Below are positions 26,274 to 35,185 of a DNA stretch of 46,240 bases, piece after piece (the first letter of the stretch is position 1; each line of letters opens with the position of its first letter). The notes under the pieces are model-generated. The model worked only from the letters and a program-made list of their open reading frames with translations. It had not been told where the DNA came from and ran no database searches. The translations under genes were made by a program, and so were the position numbers. The DNA is from Alteromonas sp. a30 (lineage in GTDB: Bacteria > Pseudomonadota > Gammaproteobacteria > Enterobacterales > Alteromonadaceae): positions 1 to 46,240 of the forward strand of contig NZ_JABEPE010000022.1 in assembly GCF_026788005.1 (NCBI RefSeq), written 5' to 3'.

Positions 26274-28733
26274 TTAGAACTTGTAAGAGCTTCTCAAGTA
26301 CCAAGAACCACCTTCGTAGTTAGCAGCACTTCGACGAGGATATTGCAGGCCAACACCCAAGCGATTAGAGAAGTCTTCACCAATCTCATCTACGAATGAA
26401 TCAAAGATGTTGGTTGCGCCAAGGCTGATAGTCCAGTTGTCGTTGTATTGATAATTCACTTCCATATCAACATAAACGATGGAATCGATTTCTGCACTTG
26501 GTTGAACTTCAGCGTCAATTGTACCGCGCTCATCGTAATGCTCACCGTAGAAGTTAGCTCGCACTAGATAAGACCACTTCTCGCCAATATGCGTTAATGC
26601 ACTTAACACGAAGCGCTCATTCGGGAAGTTATTCTCAATATCTTCAATTGTTGCAGCGTTTACTGGAAATTCGCCACCAACTTCTCGCTGACCTACAATT
26701 TCAACTTCGTTGTAGTTGAACGCAAAAGAGAAATCTGTGCTGACGCTACTGCTCCAATCATACTCAGAGGTAAGCACTAAATCGAAACCTTTGTGCTCAA
26801 CATCCAATGCGTTGGTGTAGAAAGAAATAGTCGTTTCTGGTGCGCCCTGCTCATCGCTTATCGGAACTTGGATGTCACCCGTACGGTAAATGCGGTCGTC
26901 TACTTCAATCTGATAGAAGTCTAACGTTAAGCTGGTGTTATCACCGAATCTGGCGGTAAAGCCAATACTATAGTTGTCTGACTCTTCTTCTTTTAATTCC
27001 GTTCCGCCAGCGCGTCTTGCAAGCTCACTTGTTGAAGGAACCAAACCTTCTTCAACCTGACGCCCTGTTGCACCATCAAAGGTAGTGATGGTAGTACGAA
27101 CATTTGCCTGACCCGGCGTTGGAGCGTGGAAGCCAGTAGAAACGGCCGCACGGAAAATAAAGTCATCCGTGATGTTATAGCGCGTTGCCACTTTCCAGTT
27201 TGTCGTGTTACCAAAATCGGAGAAGTCTTCAAAACGCAACGCATATTGCATTAACCAATTATCAGAAAGATCATGGTCAACTTCTACATATGCACCCCAG
27301 TTTCTTCGGCTGAATTCACCTGAATCTTCTGGACGGAAACCACCTAGGCCGTTTGAACCTGCGCCAATGTATGAATTTTCTTCGCCGGGATTAACCGTGT
27401 AAGTTTCCTCACGCCATTCAACACCGTACGCCAACGACATATCCAAGCCTAGCGGCATATTAAAGTCGGCGTTAAAGTTAGTTTCTTCTTGCTCGTAACC
27501 ACCCACATCGAAGTTACGCTGCAATGGTTCGCCGTCGCCACCTAAGCCAAGAGAAGGGTTAGTTGTGTTGTGCAGGAAGTAATCCAATTCGTTCAAGCCG
27601 TAAGAACCACTAAAATCGTAGTTAACCCCATTTGAGAATTGGCCTTCTACACCCACAACAAGGCTGTAGTCTTTTTGGTCGCCATCAAGGAACGGCGTAT
27701 AACCCGTCAACAGTAAATCGCCACGGTAGCCAAAGTCTTCAAATAAGGTGGCTAAACTGCTGTGCAACCCACCTGGATTTCCAGCTGGATCCGCAAGCTC
27801 AGCAGCCGCATCGGTATTACCTGGACGGTAGAAGAAGCGGTATGTTCCTTCTGTATCACCATAGTTACTGTGGAGATATAGGTTAGCGTCTTCTGCTAAT
27901 TTCATTCCTGCATTGATAAAGAGACGAGTACCGCTAGTTTCCGGTCGTCCCCACGTTTGTGCAAGTGGAGCATCGTCGAATGGAGAATCTGCCCCAACGC
28001 CTGTAATACCTGCATCAATTAGTGCTTGTGCGTCTGGACGCTGAATACCACGAGATAACGCATCGTTATCGGTATGCTCAAGACTCACATTAACAAAGCC
28101 ATCATTCCCGAAAGCGAAGCCTTTGTTAGCTGCAAACTTGATGCTGTCTTCGCCCGCGTAATACTGACCGTATTGCAAGATAACTTCGCCACCTTCATCG
28201 TTATCTTTTATACGGAAGTTCATGACACCGGCAATGGCATCTGAGCCGTACTGAGCCGCCGCACCATCACGTAACACCTCTACGGATTTTAACGCAATAC
28301 TTGGGATCATACCGATATCAGCACCGTGAGCACCGTTACCCGCCGCTGGTGCGAAAAAGTGAACTAATGCTGAGCGGTGACGACGCTTACCATTTACCAA
28401 AACAAGTGTTTGGTCTGGTGCCATACCACGCAGTGACGTTGGACGCACAAACGCGCTTCCATCACCAGTAGCAGGCGTTGCCGTATAAGAAGGCACCAAA
28501 GATTTGAGGTTGTCGGTAATATCTGCTGCATTTCCTAATGCATTAAATTGTTCGCCGGAAAAGACATCAACGGGAACCGGAGAGTCATCGACAGAACGAG
28601 GGGTTGGACTACGGCTAACAATTGAGATTGTTTCAATATTCTTGTCAGCGTTTTGTGCAAAAGCCATTGGTATTGGAGCAACCAATGATGCGGTAACAGC
28701 TAGCACTATTGGATTAAGCTTATAACGTACCAT
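26274..28733 (-). CDS. TonB-dependent outer-membrane receptor
   Basis: 819 residues. Signal peptide (residues 1-27, cut after MAFAQ). Plug domain about residues 40-175, with VPVDVFSGEQFNALG, SLRGMAPDQTLVLVNGKRRH and SVEVLRDGAAAQYGSDAIAG, then a 22-strand barrel ending GGSWYLRSSYKF with the terminal Phe used for barrel assembly. It lacks an obvious STN signalling domain. Receptors of this type import siderophores, vitamin B12 or oligosaccharides; the ligand is not readable. AGGA stands 9 nt before the ATG. No adjacent transporter genes give its substrate. Confidence 0.95.
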   Translation of the reverse strand: MVRYKLNPIVLAVTASLVAPIPMAFAQNADKNIETISIVSRSPTPRSVDDSPVPVDVFSGEQFNALGNAADITDNLKSLVPSYTATPATGDGSAFVRPTSLRGMAPDQTLVLVNGKRRHRSALVHFFAPAAGNGAHGADIGMIPSIALKSVEVLRDGAAAQYGSDAIAGVMNFRIKDNDEGGEVILQYGQYYAGEDSIKFAANKGFAFGNDGFVNVSLEHTDNDALSRGIQRPDAQALIDAGITGVGADSPFDDAPLAQTWGRPETSGTRLFINAGMKLAEDANLYLHSNYGDTEGTYRFFYRPGNTDAAAELADPAGNPGGLHSSLATLFEDFGYRGDLLLTGYTPFLDGDQKDYSLVVGVEGQFSNGVNYDFSGSYGLNELDYFLHNTTNPSLGLGGDGEPLQRNFDVGGYEQEETNFNADFNMPLGLDMSLAYGVEWREETYTVNPGEENSYIGAGSNGLGGFRPEDSGEFSRRNWGAYVEVDHDLSDNWLMQYALRFEDFSDFGNTTNWKVATRYNITDDFIFRAAVSTGFHAPTPGQANVRTTITTFDGATGRQVEEGLVPSTSELARRAGGTELKEEESDNYSIGFTARFGDNTSLTLDFYQIEVDDRIYRTGDIQVPISDEQGAPETTISFYTNALDVEHKGFDLVLTSEYDWSSSVSTDFSFAFNYNEVEIVGQREVGGEFPVNAATIEDIENNFPNERFVLSALTHIGEKWSYLVRANFYGEHYDERGTIDAEVQPSAEIDSIVYVDMEVNYQYNDNWTISLGATNIFDSFVDEIGEDFSNRLGVGLQYPRRSAANYEGGSWYLRSSYKF

Positions 28734-28991
28734 GTGTTCATCCTACTGTTGGTTAAAGTTAATTTTCTTTATAAAAATAAATACCTGGAATCAGTAAAAT
28801 GTGCTTCAAAACTGAATATGAGCACTTTTTTTGCCAGCATTGTGCCATAGTCAACTTCTTTTTTCTCTTTTTTTAATAAATTGGGAACATTAATAAGGCA
28901 AACTGAACCATTTTATCAATAGGAACTAGGCGAACAGCACGAAGCCTGATACCTTCCTTTTCTCCAATTTCATAGCAGGCAGGAATCAATC

Positions 28992-29891
28992 ATGAGCATG
29001 AAACTCGCATTTCTCGGCTTAGGTGTGATGGGATACCCAATGGCGGGATACCTTGCAAAAGCCGGACACCAAGTCACTGTGTACAATCGCACAACCGAAA
29101 AGGCACAAAAGTGGGTTGAAGAGCACAAAACACAAGGATTTGATGTTAAATATGCAACATCCCCAAGCCTTGCAGTAAATCACGCTGAAATGGTATTCGC
29201 CTGTGTTGGTAACGATGACGATTTGCGCGAAATTACACAGGGCAATGACGGTGCCTTTCAAAGCATGAAAGCGGGGAGTTTGTTTATCGACCACACAACC
29301 ACGTCTGCGGCTGTTGCAAGAGAACTCAATGTCATTGCCAAAGAAAAAGGCATCGGTTTTATAGATGCACCTGTATCTGGTGGACAAGCTGGCGCAGAAA
29401 ATGGCGCGTTAACTGTGATGGTTGGAGCATCGGAACACGATTACGCGAAAGCCGAGCCAGTCATTCAATGCTTTAGCAAAATGTGCAAGCGACTTGGTGA
29501 TGTAGGCAATGGACAACTCACCAAAATGGTTAACCAAATTTGTATCGCCGGCGTATTGCAAGGACTCTCCGAGGCCATGCATTTTGCGAAAGCCAGCGGC
29601 CTAAACACAACAGACGTTGTTGAGGTTATTTCCAAAGGCGCAGCGCAATCGTGGCAAATGGAAAACCGCGCCTCAACCATGGTAAAAAACGAATTCGATT
29701 TTGGCTTTGCTGTTGACTGGATGCGTAAAGATCTAGGTATTGTGCTAGATGAATCCCGAAGAAACGGTACACACCTGCCATTGACTGCATTAGTCGATCA
29801 ATTTTACGGTGAAGTGCAAGCCATTGGTGGCGGGCGCTGGGACACCTCCAGCCTTATTGCCGTGCTTGAAAAGCTGCACCACAACAAATAA
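28992..29891 (+). CDS. beta-hydroxyacid dehydrogenase (HIBADH family)
   Basis: 299 residues. The N-terminal Rossmann fold has GLGVMGYPMAGYLAKAGH (the GxGxxG of an NAD(P) site) and the C-terminal helical domain has the substrate pocket. Block SFIDAPVSGGQAGAE (DAPVSGG) binds substrate, and Lys in GNGQLTKMVNQ is the catalytic Lys. This is the 3-hydroxyisobutyrate / tartronate-semialdehyde reductase family. Exact substrate unknown. AGGAA precedes the ATG. Single gene; the next locus is a tRNA. Confidence 0.92.
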   Translation: MSMKLAFLGLGVMGYPMAGYLAKAGHQVTVYNRTTEKAQKWVEEHKTQGFDVKYATSPSLAVNHAEMVFACVGNDDDLREITQGNDGAFQSMKAGSLFIDHTTTSAAVARELNVIAKEKGIGFIDAPVSGGQAGAENGALTVMVGASEHDYAKAEPVIQCFSKMCKRLGDVGNGQLTKMVNQICIAGVLQGLSEAMHFAKASGLNTTDVVEVISKGAAQSWQMENRASTMVKNEFDFGFAVDWMRKDLGIVLDESRRNGTHLPLTALVDQFYGEVQAIGGGRWDTSSLIAVLEKLHHNK

Positions 29892-29948
29892 AGCCGCCGC
29901 AGTAAGAAAAGAATCCCAACTCAAACAAATTATAGTGTTCAATAAACG

Positions 29949-29972
29949 CCTTGGTCGTCTCAACGACCAAGG
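29949..29972 (+). terminator. hairpin after the dehydrogenase gene
   Basis: CCTTGGTCGT-CTCA-ACGACCAAGG, a perfect 10-bp stem, 57 nt after the stop. There is no T tract, so termination is likely but not certain. Confidence 0.55.
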
Positions 29973-30209
29973 TATAACGGTCAATTCGCCACGACATTAA
30001 TATAGGAAGTCACTAAACAAAATTAACGTGGATTAGCGCACCATCGAGGCAGAAAGCCTCAATAATCGAATAACTAAAAAGTGAATTGATCACAAAATAT
30101 GCAGTTGATACTAACATTGGTGACAAGTCGAAAAAAACTGCTTATACTTCGCCCCGCTTTGTTATCTTGTACAGCAAAATGCAAGTAAACAACAAACGCA
30201 TCACAGAAA

Positions 30210-30286
30210 GGCCCTATAGCTCAGTTGGTTAGAGCGCACGACTCATAATCGTTAGGTCCCTGGTTCGAGTCCAGGTGGGGCCACCA
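30210..30286 (+). tRNA. tRNA with CAT anticodon (probably tRNA-Ile2; elongator Met possible)
   Basis: 77 nt with encoded CCA. Acceptor GGCCCTA pairs with TGGGGCC; D arm, anticodon loop CTCATAA, T arm CCTGG-TTCGAGT-CCAGG. The anticodon stem CGA...TCG and the GGCCC acceptor resemble the lysidine-modified Ile2 species more than elongator Met. It is the integration site of the island that follows: the last 45 nt (30242-30286) are duplicated at 43853-43897. Confidence 0.96.
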
Positions 30287-30332
30287 CTTCTAGCAATACT
30301 TTCAAGCGTAGTGAACACTAACAAAATCTTCC
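30242..30332 (+). repeat. attL: left attachment site of the island
   Basis: 45 bp of the tRNA 3' half identical to 43853-43897, continuing with strong similarity (3 differences in about 45 bp) to 30332/43943. The intact tRNA is on this side. Confidence 0.93.
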
Positions 30333-30339
30333 AAAAACA

Positions 30340-30362
30340 TTATTTATAGCACATTTATAGCA
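30340..30362 (+). repeat. arm-type integrase sites, type 1, left
   Basis: TTATTTATAGCA then CATTTATAGCA, a tandem pair. 22 of 23 bases match 43688-43710 just upstream of the integrase gene. Presumed binding sites for the island integrase. Confidence 0.75.
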
Positions 30363-30408
30363 GCGTAAAGGGCGTGATTTGGCTTAGTATGAGCTGTTAG
30401 GAAACTTT

Positions 30409-30428
30409 CATGTAGCAAATATGTAGCA
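30409..30428 (+). repeat. arm-type sites, type 2, left
   Basis: CATGTAGCAAATATGTAGCA, identical over 20 bp to 43955-43974, which lies outside the right end of island A. A further GTGTAGCAGA follows at 30446 and at about 43995. Confidence 0.75.
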
Positions 30429-30507
30429 GCCTTAAAACGGTTTTGGTGTAGCAGATGCAGCTAAATAAAGTTGAGAAGGTTTTTTAAAATGGAATATTAG
30501 GGAGCAA

Positions 30508-30607
30508 TAACGCCGCAATATGCGGGCGTATTAAGCTTGGCTAAAATTGTGTAGCAAAGCGGAACCGAGCCAAGCTTTAGCAGTCCCACATGAATTTTTT
30601 GTTAGTT
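30508..30607 (-). other. attC recombination site, distal end of array 2
   Basis: 100 bp. Minus strand AACTAACAAAAAATTCATG ... TATTGCGGCGTTA; AAAGCTTGGCTC and GCCAAGCTT form the inner stem. It closes the third cassette of the island integron. Confidence 0.88.
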
Positions 30608-30609
30608 GC

Positions 30610-30999
30610 CTAGAATTCAGAACCTTCACGCCAATCTTTAAATTCACCAATTGCATCCGAGGTGTGTTTTAAAGCCTGTTCGTGATTTACTCCTTTGCCG
30701 TAGATTCCACAATCTTGGCATTCACATAGATAAAATTTATCACTAATTTTATAGGTATTAAGCTCTTTTAGCCCACATTGTGGACAGTCTTCAACTAAGA
30801 GTAACGAACGAGCTTTTGTATCCTTTTTAGCTTTTGCGATCATCGCATTAACTTCAGATGTAGCTGCTCTTGATGCTGTCTCTTGTTTTTGCTGAAGCTC
30901 TCTAATTTTTTTTGCTTCTTGAGGATTGAAAACCCCACCAACATAGTTAGCTGGATTTTCTTCCGGAAAGTCTTCGAAAAATTGTGACCATTCACCCAT
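30610..30999 (-). CDS. cassette protein with zinc ribbon
   Basis: 129 residues. The N-terminal half is helical with a coiled stretch (PQEAKKIRELQQKQETAS). Residues about 72-100 hold CPQCG ... CECQDCG, a zinc-ribbon pattern. AAGGAG precedes the ATG by 8 nt, so the start is firm. I do not recognise the family. The zinc ribbon suggests nucleic-acid or protein binding. Third cassette of the island integron. Confidence 0.7.
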   Translation of the reverse strand: MGEWSQFFEDFPEENPANYVGGVFNPQEAKKIRELQQKQETASRAATSEVNAMIAKAKKDTKARSLLLVEDCPQCGLKELNTYKISDKFYLCECQDCGIYGKGVNHEQALKHTSDAIGEFKDWREGSEF

Positions 31000-31037
31000 A
31001 TTTATTCTCCTTAATTAATTGAATGCTCCATTGGCAA

Positions 31038-31089
31038 CTAACGCTTGGTTCAGGTGCGCCGTAGGCGTCACCTGGAACCACTTGTTAGC
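31038..31089 (-). other. compact attC recombination site
   Basis: 52 bp. Minus strand GCTAACAAGTGGTTCCAGGT ... CACCTGAACCAAGCGTTAG, a nearly perfect palindrome in the style of the 60-bp sites of mobile integrons. The coding sequence of the next cassette ends inside it (stop at 31068-31070). Confidence 0.93.
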
Positions 31090-31745
31090 TTCACTTTTTG
31101 CTCGGTTTCGGCGGCTGTCTTGGTGGAGGTGGTGGTTTGTCTCCCCTGACACTCCTTGCAGGTGGCGGCGGTGGCGGTGGTGGTTTTTGCGGCATTGTAA
31201 CTTTCCTTGCTCTGCTGGTGAATGAAATTGTAATAGGGATAATAAGCAACTGCAAAAAGTGAAAATGCAATAATTAATGCTGTGATACTTTTGTATAAAT
31301 TGTATGATTTTCGGTCATTGTTTACTGTGTTATGAGCGGCATAATCCCTAAAAGTTGAAAGTAAATATTCTTCGAAGGCTTCTTTTGACCATGTTTCAGC
31401 ATGCTCCGCGTCCACTTCATTGTAATGTTCGCTAATTTCTTGGAAGTAGTTTTCAATTACAACTGCATTTGGAACCATTTTATAGGTGTATCCATACCAA
31501 GATTTTACGAAAAAGAAAATAAATACGACTAGAGCAACAACACCACCTCCATAAATTGTTAAGAAAAATGCGTCTGGTTCAAATGACTTTTTAACAATAA
31601 TTTCATTGAACAAAAACAATACCATTGCAGTAACAATCGCAAAAATTGTCATTGGCAATTTAAGCCGACCTTCAAGCTTTTCCCTAACTTCAAGTTCATG
31701 GAAATATAGTTTTTCGTAAAACTCTCTTCTTTCCGTTGTATTCAT
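31068..31745 (-). CDS. cassette membrane protein
   Basis: 225 residues. Helices near residues 28-46 (MTIFAIVTAMVLFLFNEII), 60-82 and 152-170 (ITALIIAFSLFAVAYY) suggest three membrane passes. The C-terminal tail is Thr/Ala/Lys-rich and partly encoded by the attC itself (KLTSGSR). Segment HAETWSKEAFEEYLLSTFRDYAAHNT is helical and cytoplasmic. Similar multi-pass cassette proteins are common and of unknown function. I do not recognise it. Confidence 0.65.
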   Translation of the reverse strand: MNTTERREFYEKLYFHELEVREKLEGRLKLPMTIFAIVTAMVLFLFNEIIVKKSFEPDAFFLTIYGGGVVALVVFIFFFVKSWYGYTYKMVPNAVVIENYFQEISEHYNEVDAEHAETWSKEAFEEYLLSTFRDYAAHNTVNNDRKSYNLYKSITALIIAFSLFAVAYYPYYNFIHQQSKESYNAAKTTTATAATCKECQGRQTTTSTKTAAETEQKVKLTSGSR

Positions 31746-31770
31746 AATACTCGATGATTGGTATGTGAAG

Positions 31771-31884
31771 TTAACACCCCGCTTAGGGGCAATAACACGT
31801 GGGCTAAAATTGGAGCGAAGCGACTGAGCCCACGTGTTATTGTCCCAGGGAGCTTGCGACCGACTACAGCGGTTTGTTATACGC
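31771..31884 (-). other. attC recombination site
   Basis: 114 bp. Minus strand GCGTATAACAAACCGCTG ... CCTAAGCGGGGTGTTA; the inner arms ATAACACGTGGGCTCAG and TAGCCCACGTGTTAT give a long near-perfect stem. It lies between cassettes 1 and 2 of the island integron. Confidence 0.9.
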
Positions 31885-32290
31885 GTTTTTCAACGAAGTG
31901 CATACCCCAACGATTTGATGCTGAAAGCATGAACCCGAAATAAACTATAGAAAATACGCAGCCGAAAAATGCTTCACTACCAACGTTAAACAGCAGGGAT
32001 TTAAAGAAATTAATTAAGAAGCCGAACAGAGAGACAAACCAAATTGCTTTTATAACGTTATCGTAAACATGATTTTTTAAAATGCCGCTGTGTTCTTGGA
32101 AACTGAAGAAAAAGCTGGCAAGTTTGCTGGTAAGCCAAACTAGGAATAAGGACGCAATGGAAATGAAGATTGCTGCCGCTATTTCTTGAGTAAGAATGCC
32201 AATTGTAAGAGCCGATAAGCACCAAGCTAATGGTAATTTAAACCCTAACTCTTGAGTGACGAGAAGATATTTTGGTTTTTTAAACTGCAT
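31877..32290 (-). CDS. first cassette of the island integron: small membrane protein
   Basis: 137 residues. Four hydrophobic segments (PLAWCLSALTIGILTQEIAAAIFISIASLFLVWL region, AIWFVSLFGFLINFFKSLL, FFGCVFSIVYFGFML) indicate a polytopic membrane protein. AAGGA lies 6 nt before the ATG. It is the cassette directly beside attI and so the most recently acquired. Function unknown. Its stop codon TAA is part of the following attC. Confidence 0.7.
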   Translation of the reverse strand: MQFKKPKYLLVTQELGFKLPLAWCLSALTIGILTQEIAAAIFISIASLFLVWLTSKLASFFFSFQEHSGILKNHVYDNVIKAIWFVSLFGFLINFFKSLLFNVGSEAFFGCVFSIVYFGFMLSASNRWGMHFVEKRV

Positions 32291-32309
32291 TTCAATCCTT
32301 GATGCTCAT

Positions 32310-32590
32310 AGCGTATAACAGTATATTACTGCGAATTCTCGGTATGCCCACTTTTAAATCCATACCAAAAATTCAACATTCTAAAATTTTGCCAATACTA
32401 GCAACAGCTTAAACCAAGTTACTAGTATTTTATTAAAGCAAAATTTTGGAGAAAGCGAGAATTGGGATTTATACAGGTCCCTGTAAATTTTCACTTCAAT
32501 TTTTACTTTATTTAAAATCAATAAGTTATAAATTTTTTGTTGATGAAACCGAGCACTGGATTGCGTAAAAGGAAGAAAAATAGTTGTTAA
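32310..32590 (-). other. attI site and leader of the island integron
   Basis: Lies between the first cassette and the divergent intI, the canonical place for attI. On the minus strand it ends ACCGAGAATTCGCAGTAATA then TACTGTTATAC, a degenerate GTTRRRY core at the cassette junction. GAAAGCGAGAATTG (32451-32464) and the palindrome TACAGG-TC-CCTGTA (32472-32485) are probable accessory integrase or regulator sites. Its blocks repeat, in register, in the orphan leader at 20693-20960. Confidence 0.82.
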
Positions 32591-32611
32591 ATACGCACTC
32601 ACCCATTATAA

Positions 32612-32627
32612 CTGTATATACATACAG
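32612..32627 (+). promoter_or_regulatory. LexA (SOS) box of intI
   Basis: CTGTATATACATACAG: CTGT-N8-ACAG, exact LexA half-sites, centred 28 bp before the intI start codon. SOS control of integron integrases is established for Vibrio and class 1 integrons. Confidence 0.88.
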
Positions 32628-32646
32628 AAATGTTGAAGGGAATCAC

Positions 32647-33606
32647 ATGTCGCTATTTATTGAGTCCGTGCGGGCAGAATTAAGAGTCAAGCACTACAGC
32701 CTACAAACCGAAAAATCCTATTTAGCGTGGATAAGACGCTTTATTCGCTTTCATGATCTGAAACATCCCAAAGACCTCTTTAACGCTGAAATTGAACAAT
32801 TCCTCAGCCACCTCAGTTTGAACCGTCAAGTCAGTGCAGCAACACAAAACCAAGCCTTATGCGCTCTCATTTTTATATACAAATACGTTATTAAGCGTGA
32901 AATTATTGGGCTTAGCTATTCGCTTACTAAAAAGCCAAAGAGAATGCCAACTGTATTAGATGCTAATGAGGCTGGTATCATCATTAGCCTGATGAAAAGA
33001 AAATATAAATTGATCACTGCGCTACTGTATGGCTCTGGAATGCGGATCAATGAAGCTCTGCGCTTAAGAATAAAAGACATTGATTTTTCGAACAAAACGA
33101 TATTTATATTTTGAGGAAAAGGAGGGAAAAATAGATATACCCTACTTCCTGAAAAACTCATAAAGCCAATTCAACAACAAATCGAACTTTCAAAACAAGT
33201 GCATAAAAGAGATATAGATGACGGGTTTGGATTAACCTCACTTCCACCTAGCTTGATCAGGAAATACGGTAACGCTGCAAAGGATGTAGCGTGGCAATAT
33301 CTGTTCACGTCCTCTACGCGCTGTGAACATCCCCATGATGCTTATATTTGTCGACATCACATTCATCAAACTGCCTATAGAAAAAATCTACGCGCCGCTG
33401 TTATTGCTAGCGGGATTAATAAACGCATTACTGCGCATACGTTTCGTCATTCGTTCGCAACACAATTATTACGAAATGGGACAGATATAAGAACCGTTCA
33501 GGATCTGCTTGGTCATAGCGATGTGCGAACGACTGAAATTTACACACACGTTATTGGTACTCGATTCAATGGCACTAACAGCCCTTTAGATAAGCTTATC
33601 TGGTGA
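32647..33606 (+). pseudogene. intI: integron integrase intI, interrupted by an in-frame TGA
   Basis: If read through, 319 residues, the family length. Start ATG 32647 (GAAGGG 6 nt upstream). The N-terminal domain (residues 1-90, SLQTEKSYLAWIRRFIRFH) and catalytic Arg (LLYGSGMRINEALRLR) are intact up to TGA at 33112-33114. The same frame then continues with [13 protein letters not shown], the IntI-specific extra helix ([21 protein letters not shown]), [12 protein letters not shown] (His, Arg) and [15 protein letters not shown] (His, Tyr). A single C-to-T change in a CGA Arg codon explains the stop (the residue before GKGGK). Only the truncated N-terminal product (155 residues) can be made without readthrough, so recombination should be lost. 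Confidence 0.95.
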
Positions 33607-33680
33607 TTAAAAGCCAATTCGGCATTCAAATTCTGATGTGCTATTCAAGACATGCTAATGGATTTTTGACAAAGGGAAGC

Positions 33681-33911
33681 TTAAGCTTCCCCTAAATGGC
33701 TTTGTTTAAAAAATCCATCAAGCCAGTTATCCAGATCTTCTTTTAAATACCGAACAGACCGCCCGATTTTAATAAACCTTGGTGCTGGTGTCCGGCTTTC
33801 CCTGTTACCTTCCATTCTGGATTGCCGTAGGAAGGATCGGCTCATACCGATGTAAAAGGACGCTTCAATTTCTGAATAGGCGCGTTTGTTTGTAGGTTGT
33901 TCTTGTTCCAT
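33681..33911 (-). CDS. AlpA-family regulator / excisionase-like protein
   Basis: 76 residues from ATG 33911, selected because GAGGAAAACG stands just upstream; the longer frame has no ribosome site. Winged helix of the AlpA type: RAYSEIEASFYIGMSRSFLR, then PAPRFIKIGRSVRYLKEDLDNWL. Such proteins control integrase expression or act as excisionases in tRNA-inserted islands and satellite prophages. It follows the 327-residue gene in the same direction with a 146-bp gap. Confidence 0.85.
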   Translation of the reverse strand: MEQEQPTNKRAYSEIEASFYIGMSRSFLRQSRMEGNRESRTPAPRFIKIGRSVRYLKEDLDNWLDGFFKQSHLGEA

Positions 33912-34057
33912 CGTTTTCCTCGTGTTGTTTGAAATAGATTGTGAATCAACAACACCGAAGTTAACAAGACGAAATTTGCGAATAAGCTTTATCACAAGTC
34001 GAGGAAGCTTATTTGCAAAAATGATGATTTTGCGAATAAGCTAGATAGCTATTTGGC

Positions 34058-35041
34058 TTAAGCTGAAAGCCGCTTTCTCACCCGAGAAACCGCGCCATCA
34101 AAGGTTGAAAGCTTAGTAATAGAAGAATTGCCATACCGGCTTTGCCACGCGATCTCTGTATTCGATACATCTTTTAAAATGGCATCTACATCATAAAGTC
34201 GCTCGTCTATGTCTTTTGAAACTTCATCTTCCAACACGCGCCACGCTGCCTTTGCGCTGATTTTAGGGTTAGCTATTAATATTCGCTCTAAAAGTTCGGT
34301 AAGTTGGTTTGAACGCTTTTTCGGATTTGTAGGGGCTGGAAGTTTCTGCGCTTCATTTTCAGCGCTTTTTGCTTCGATAAGAATTGGTGCACTGCTGATA
34401 GTTTTTGGCTCTTTTTTAACAAAACCTAAGCGGACTAAATCTTGATGCAAAATCAAAATATCTGCTGTTTTGAGCAATTGATTTTGGTCTTTAATCTCAA
34501 ATTTTTCAGAATCAGATTTTGGCTCAAAAGTAATGCTGCCATTCTTTTCAAGTGCGCTATATTCCTTCGCTTTCTGTGATACTTCCGCAACGCCTTCTAT
34601 CAACGAACCAACCAGCTCTAGCAGGTTAATTGATTCTTTTGGGAAGAGCCGCGCACCAATAGGCTTTTCAAGTAACGCTTGTTTTTGCAAAGGCTCCCAT
34701 GAATTCATAAAAGTATTCGGCGTAGGCGTTCGAAACGGGTAGGCTGTATTAATATGCTGCATGTTTTGCGGTTTAACCAAGCCAAACTCAAGCGCCCTAA
34801 CCCGCCCTTCGTTAATTAACGTAAGCTGCGTATCGTGGTTAAGGTACACCAGCCCTTTATAAAAAACGCTTGCATGAGCCACAAAACCTTTGCCTTTAAA
34901 CCAACTACCAACAATGTATTGTTGATTTTGAAGGTAAAAAACAGGAGTGATTTTAGATTCTTGGACTAGATATTTAAGATCTTCAAAACGCAGACCGAAC
35001 CGGCGCTCAACTTCATCTAATCGGTAATATTCCTTTTCCAT
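34058..35041 (-). CDS. island protein of unknown function, 327 residues
   Basis: Not recognised. The first 115 residues have a winged-helix flavour (YYRLDEVERRFGLRFEDLKYLV, a MerR-like first helix) and an all-beta stretch (VFYLQNQQYIVGSWFKGKGF). A linker of charged residues follows, then a C-terminal helical domain (RSNQLTELLERILIANPKISAKAAWRVLEDEV). It is cytoplasmic, with no signal or membrane segment. It precedes AlpA in the same direction and starts 145 bp from the 105-bp repeat array, so a replication or regulatory protein acting on those repeats is conceivable; this is inference. Confidence 0.6.
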   Translation of the reverse strand: MEKEYYRLDEVERRFGLRFEDLKYLVQESKITPVFYLQNQQYIVGSWFKGKGFVAHASVFYKGLVYLNHDTQLTLINEGRVRALEFGLVKPQNMQHINTAYPFRTPTPNTFMNSWEPLQKQALLEKPIGARLFPKESINLLELVGSLIEGVAEVSQKAKEYSALEKNGSITFEPKSDSEKFEIKDQNQLLKTADILILHQDLVRLGFVKKEPKTISSAPILIEAKSAENEAQKLPAPTNPKKRSNQLTELLERILIANPKISAKAAWRVLEDEVSKDIDERLYDVDAILKDVSNTEIAWQSRYGNSSITKLSTFDGAVSRVRKRLSA

Positions 35042-35185
35042 ACTGCGACAACTCGAAATATTGGGTTAACAACAAATGCTCATAATTCAAACAATGGAAT
35101 TAGAGAGGGTAAGACCTGAACAAAAGTGAACAAATTTCAACCATGAAGACAGTCGACCAATTTAAGTATCTTTAGAAATGATGAT
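35042..35185. promoter_or_regulatory. promoter region of the 327-residue gene
   Basis: AT-rich spacer between the gene and the repeat array, presumably with the leftward promoter. No clear operator seen. Confidence 0.4.

Noticed and set aside
33112-33114. TGA in intI read as selenocysteine or programmed readthrough.
   Set aside because: No SECIS-like hairpin is evident, and no integrase is known to use it. A C-to-T change in CGA is enough.
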